Assembly (NCBI GenBank): GCA_045402695.1
Contig: JAWPNA010000089.1
Coordinates: forward strand, 1 to 8,723
Reading direction: 5' to 3'
Length of the DNA stretch: 8,723 nucleotides
Source: JAWPNA01 sp045402695
Lineage (GTDB): Bacteria > Acidobacteriota > Polarisedimenticolia > JACPZX01 > DASXTC01
Shown here: positions 7,054 through 8,723 of the stretch, piece after piece
How positions within the stretch are numbered: the stretch's first letter is position 1
Layout: each line of letters starts with the position of its first letter
Program-made: the position numbers and the translations under genes
Notes under the pieces: generated by a model
The model's input: the letters and a program-made list of their open reading frames with translations, nothing else
Databases searched by the model: none
What the model was told of the DNA's origin: nothing

Positions 7054-7084
7054 CGCGGCCTACGGTAGTTTGTCACCACCCTGC
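7054..7084 (-). repeat. Right terminal inverted repeat
   Basis: This is the reverse complement of the left arm at 6805-6835 with one difference (A7062). Its outer end touches the stop codon of the DUF11 gene: base 7084 belongs both to the repeat and to the complement of TAG (7084-7086). Confidence 0.85.
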
Positions 7085-7927
7085 TAGTCGATCGCTGCCT
7101 GGAACGCCACGCTGCCGCTTCCCGAGGGGGAGAGCGGCGAAGTCCTCAGCCACCTCACGTGAGTCACCGGGGCGGCCTCCATGCCGTCGTAGCTGGCGCC
7201 TCCGTCATGGCTGAAGGTGACGGTCATGCCGACACCCGAGGCCGAGCCCATGACATAGGTCGTGCCCGCGGGGACCAGGTCGACGATGTCCACCATCACG
7301 GCGTCCAAGGTGCCGGTGTTGGAGTAGGCCACCGTGTAGCGCAGCACGGCTCCCGGGGACGCACTGGCCTTGTCCACCGTCTTCACCAGCGTGAGCGAGG
7401 GTCCAACGATCGTGATCGTTTCCACCGCCGTGTCCGACACCGATGGGTCCAACGAGGAACGGGCTCTTAGTGATGGGATCGCCCAGGACCAGTCTGGCCG
7501 CCTGGTAGGAATCAAGCGTCGTGGTGGTCTTCCGATTGGTGCCCCACCACGCCACGTTCAGCAGCGGCGCGTTGTTCGCCACGCGACCGTCGTTGTTCAG
7601 ATCGAAGTGAAACCAGAAGTAGTTGAATTCGCCCGATGAGCCTTGCCTGTGGACATAGAAGTAGAGGTAGGTCGCGTCCCACGTGTAGGCGACCTTGTCG
7701 ATGTTGACGGCGGCGGAAGGAGAGTCGGCATCGATCAGACCTCCCCCCGGTCCGTCCAGCACGACGTTATCCGGATTGGCCAGCACGCCGGCCCAGTCGG
7801 CCATGCCGCCGTCGATCGTGATCGAGGTGAGGGTGGGCGCCCCGAGGCTTCCCGTGATCCCGACAACGCCGACCAGGACGACGGCCACGACGATGCAGCC
7901 ACATCCTCTGCTCAAGCGCATGGGCAT
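7084..7927 (-). pseudogene. Exported DUF11-domain surface protein, broken by a frameshift
   Basis: Two minus-strand frames together make one protein. The first starts at ATG 7927 (or 7921; the frame stays open up to ATG 7975) with a signal peptide: basic RLSR, hydrophobic CIVVAVVLVGVVGI, likely cleavage after SLGA. It continues into a beta-rich module with ITIDGGMADWAGVLANPDN, LYFYVHRQG and a DLNNDG calcium-loop-like motif, resembling the DOMON/CBM9-like domains of secreted proteins. Sense is lost near 7455; that frame ends at 7205. The second frame carries a DUF11 repeat (SLTLVKTVDKASASPG, then YTVAYSNTG, LVPAGTTYV and GSGSVAFQAAID) to TAG at 7086-7084. The frames differ by one base, so a one-base insertion or two-base deletion around 7450-7480 explains it. 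DUF11 proteins are cell-surface or secreted and often adhesive; function here is unknown. No Shine-Dalgarno is evident. A sequencing error would make it an intact gene. Confidence 0.7.
7450..7480 (-). other. Frameshift junction in the DUF11 gene
   Basis: Upstream of here the first frame reads GDPITKSPFL; downstream the second frame reads DPSVSDTAVETITI and runs into the DUF11 repeat. Dropping one base near 7455 joins these into a continuous protein. The exact indel position cannot be fixed without a homologue. Confidence 0.55.
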
Positions 7928-8009
7928 AGGAGGGCCAATACAGAGGGACACGCAGCGGCGGAGCAACGAGCACATCCTGGGCGGGCGAGGATGCTGTCGG
8001 GCAAGCTGA

Positions 8010-8015
8010 TAGAAT
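8010..8015 (+). promoter_or_regulatory. Possible -10 box for polA
   Basis: TAGAAT matches five of six positions of the -10 consensus and lies 22 bases before the GTG start, which would give a very short leader containing the ribosome site. No good -35 accompanies it. The 110-base divergent gap between the DUF11 ATG (7927) and the polA GTG (8038) shows nothing else clear. Confidence 0.25.
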
Positions 8016-8023
8016 GCCCGACC

Positions 8024-8031
8024 GGAAGGAG
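8024..8031 (+). promoter_or_regulatory. Shine-Dalgarno site that selects the polA GTG start
   Basis: GGAAGGAG lies six bases before GTG 8038. An in-frame ATG at 8014 lies upstream of this site but has no ribosome site of its own, so GTG is the better start. The same octamer precedes glyA at 747. Confidence 0.65.
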
Positions 8032-8037
8032 CCAGGC

Positions 8038-8723
8038 GTGGACGACCGCACGATCTACCTCGTGGACGGCACCTACACCCTGTTCCGCGCCTACCATGCC
8101 ACGCCGCGCCTCACGAACAGCAAGGGCCAGCCCACCAACGCCATCTACGCCTTCGCGCAGATCCTTCGCAAGCTGATCGTGGACAACAAGCCCGCGTTTC
8201 TCGGCGTAGCCTTCGACACCGAAGCCCCGACGTTCCGCCACGTCGAGTTCGAGGAGTACAAAGCGCACCGCCCGCCCCCACCCGAGGACCTCATCCTCCA
8301 GTTCCCATACGCCCGCCGTGTCTGCGAGGCCCTGCGCGTTCCGGTGCTCGAGAAGGACGGCTTCGAGGCCGACGACGTCATCGCGACGCTCGCCGAGAAG
8401 GCCAAGGCCGAGGGATACCAGGTGGTAATCGTGACGTCGGACAAAGACATGTTCCAGCTCGTGGACGACCGGGTCAGGGTCCTGAATCCCGCAAAGGGGG
8501 ATCTTCTCATGGACACCGCAAAGGTGGAGGAGGTCTTCGGCGTCCCACCTGCCCAGGTGCGCGACGTGCTCGCGCTGTGGGGCGACGCCTCGGACAACAT
8601 CCCGGGCGTGCCCGGGATCGGCGAGAAGGGGGCCAAGGAGATCATCCGCGAGTTCGGCTCGCTCGAGGAGGCGCACAGGAGGGTCGAGGAGATCAAGAGG
8701 AAGGCCTACCGCGAGGGCCTACG
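8038..8723 (+). CDS. polA: DNA polymerase I, N-terminal 5'-3' exonuclease (FEN-like) domain, 3' end outside window
   Basis: The frame is open from GTG 8038 to the window edge (228 codons plus two bases). It encodes the 5' nuclease domain that removes RNA primers and flaps in Okazaki-fragment maturation and repair. The acidic metal-binding set is present: Asp10 in LVDGT, Asp60 in VAFDTEAPTFRH, Glu110, Asp112 and Asp113 in DGFEADDVIATL, Asp135 and Asp137 in TSDKDMFQLV, Asp183 and Asp186 in WGDASDNIPGVPGIGEKGA, followed by the helix-hairpin-helix. EEYKAHRPPPP (72-82) is the usual arch-region motif. The polymerase domain would lie past the edge; a free-standing 5' nuclease cannot be excluded from this piece, though full PolA is far commoner. 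It is divergent from the DUF11 gene. Confidence 0.9.
   Translation, partial: MDDRTIYLVDGTYTLFRAYHATPRLTNSKGQPTNAIYAFAQILRKLIVDNKPAFLGVAFDTEAPTFRHVEFEEYKAHRPPPPEDLILQFPYARRVCEALRVPVLEKDGFEADDVIATLAEKAKAEGYQVVIVTSDKDMFQLVDDRVRVLNPAKGDLLMDTAKVEEVFGVPPAQVRDVLALWGDASDNIPGVPGIGEKGAKEIIREFGSLEEAHRRVEEIKRKAYREGL

Larger units (their letters stand above)
6805..7084. mobile_element. MITE-like non-autonomous element with 31-bp terminal inverted repeats
   Basis: The two ends are inverted copies. The left arm at 6805-6835 begins GCAGGGTGGTGACAAACTAC, and the right arm at 7054-7084 is its reverse complement over 31 bases with one mismatch (C6827 against A7062). The 218 bases between encode no protein I can credit and no transposase. 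Just outside CAGGG..., the flanks read CTCG (6802-6805) on the left and CTAG (7084-7087) on the right, a possible 4-bp target duplication with one change, so the true element may be 6806-7083. Size, long matched ends and lack of genes fit a MITE mobilised by a transposase elsewhere. The inner right side holds a 12-base palindrome CTGCGGCCGCAG (7032-7043). I cannot assign it to an IS family. A very widely spaced foldback structure of other origin is the alternative. Confidence 0.6.

Noticed and set aside
6794..7087. Plus-strand open frame of 97 codons across the inverted-repeat element (and an overlapping one at 6762-6989)
   Set aside because: They run through both or one terminal repeat, have no ribosome site, and their translations are arginine/alanine-rich with no domain; this is expected by chance in GC-rich DNA.
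8014..8037. ATG 8014 as the polA start
   Set aside because: In frame, but with no ribosome site before it; the GGAAGGAG lies after it and is well spaced for GTG 8038. Kept only as an alternative.
7643..8176. Plus-strand open frame of 177 codons antisense to the DUF11 gene and across the polA start
   Set aside because: It overlaps the polA 5' nuclease in the wrong frame and the signal peptide region on the other strand; no domain or ribosome site.

Overview
This is a GC-rich bacterial segment dominated by housekeeping genes of nucleotide, one-carbon and nucleic-acid metabolism. The coding regions use mostly G/C third positions, starts are ATG or GTG, and good Shine-Dalgarno sites precede several genes. 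No gene fixes the taxon. An export signal on a DUF11-type surface protein, a two-HRDC RNase D and a RocA-type P5C dehydrogenase would fit an uncultured GC-rich lineage such as the Eisenbacteria/FCB group or a deltaproteobacterium, but that is only a guess.

Layout. Bases 1-5101 form one tightly packed plus-strand run: the 3' end of a dNTP triphosphohydrolase gene (dgt family); a 4-nt overlap into an unusual in-frame rpiB-glyA fusion; 4 nt later a DinG/YoaA-type Fe-S helicase; then an RNase D-like DEDDy exonuclease whose start overlaps the helicase gene by 44 nt. After a short convergent gap with a weak hairpin, the minus strand (6728 to 5160) encodes a full-length 1-pyrroline-5-carboxylate dehydrogenase. 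Its leader holds a perfect 17-nt palindrome that could be an operator. Bases 6805-7084 are a compact element, about 280 bp, bounded by 31-bp terminal inverted repeats with one mismatch, and with no credible gene inside; it looks like a MITE or other non-autonomous transposon. It directly abuts the stop codon of a frameshifted minus-strand gene (7927 to 7084) for an exported protein with a DUF11 adhesin-like domain. The last 686 bases carry the 5' end of polA, divergent from that gene and running off the window.

How the genes work together. The left cluster links dNTP turnover (Dgt), pentose phosphate interconversion (RpiB), serine/glycine one-carbon supply (GlyA), structure-specific DNA unwinding (DinG-like) and 3'-5' exonucleolysis (RNase D-like); polA adds repair and Okazaki-fragment processing on the right. 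The P5C dehydrogenase is catabolic and separately regulated. Most of the window is ordinary. The points worth a second look are the rpiB-glyA fusion, which one T in a TTT run creates or destroys; the inverted-repeat element and its junction with the DUF11 gene; the frameshift in that gene; the palindrome before the dehydrogenase; and the overlapping helicase/exonuclease pair. I see no defence system, CRISPR array, tRNA or rRNA.
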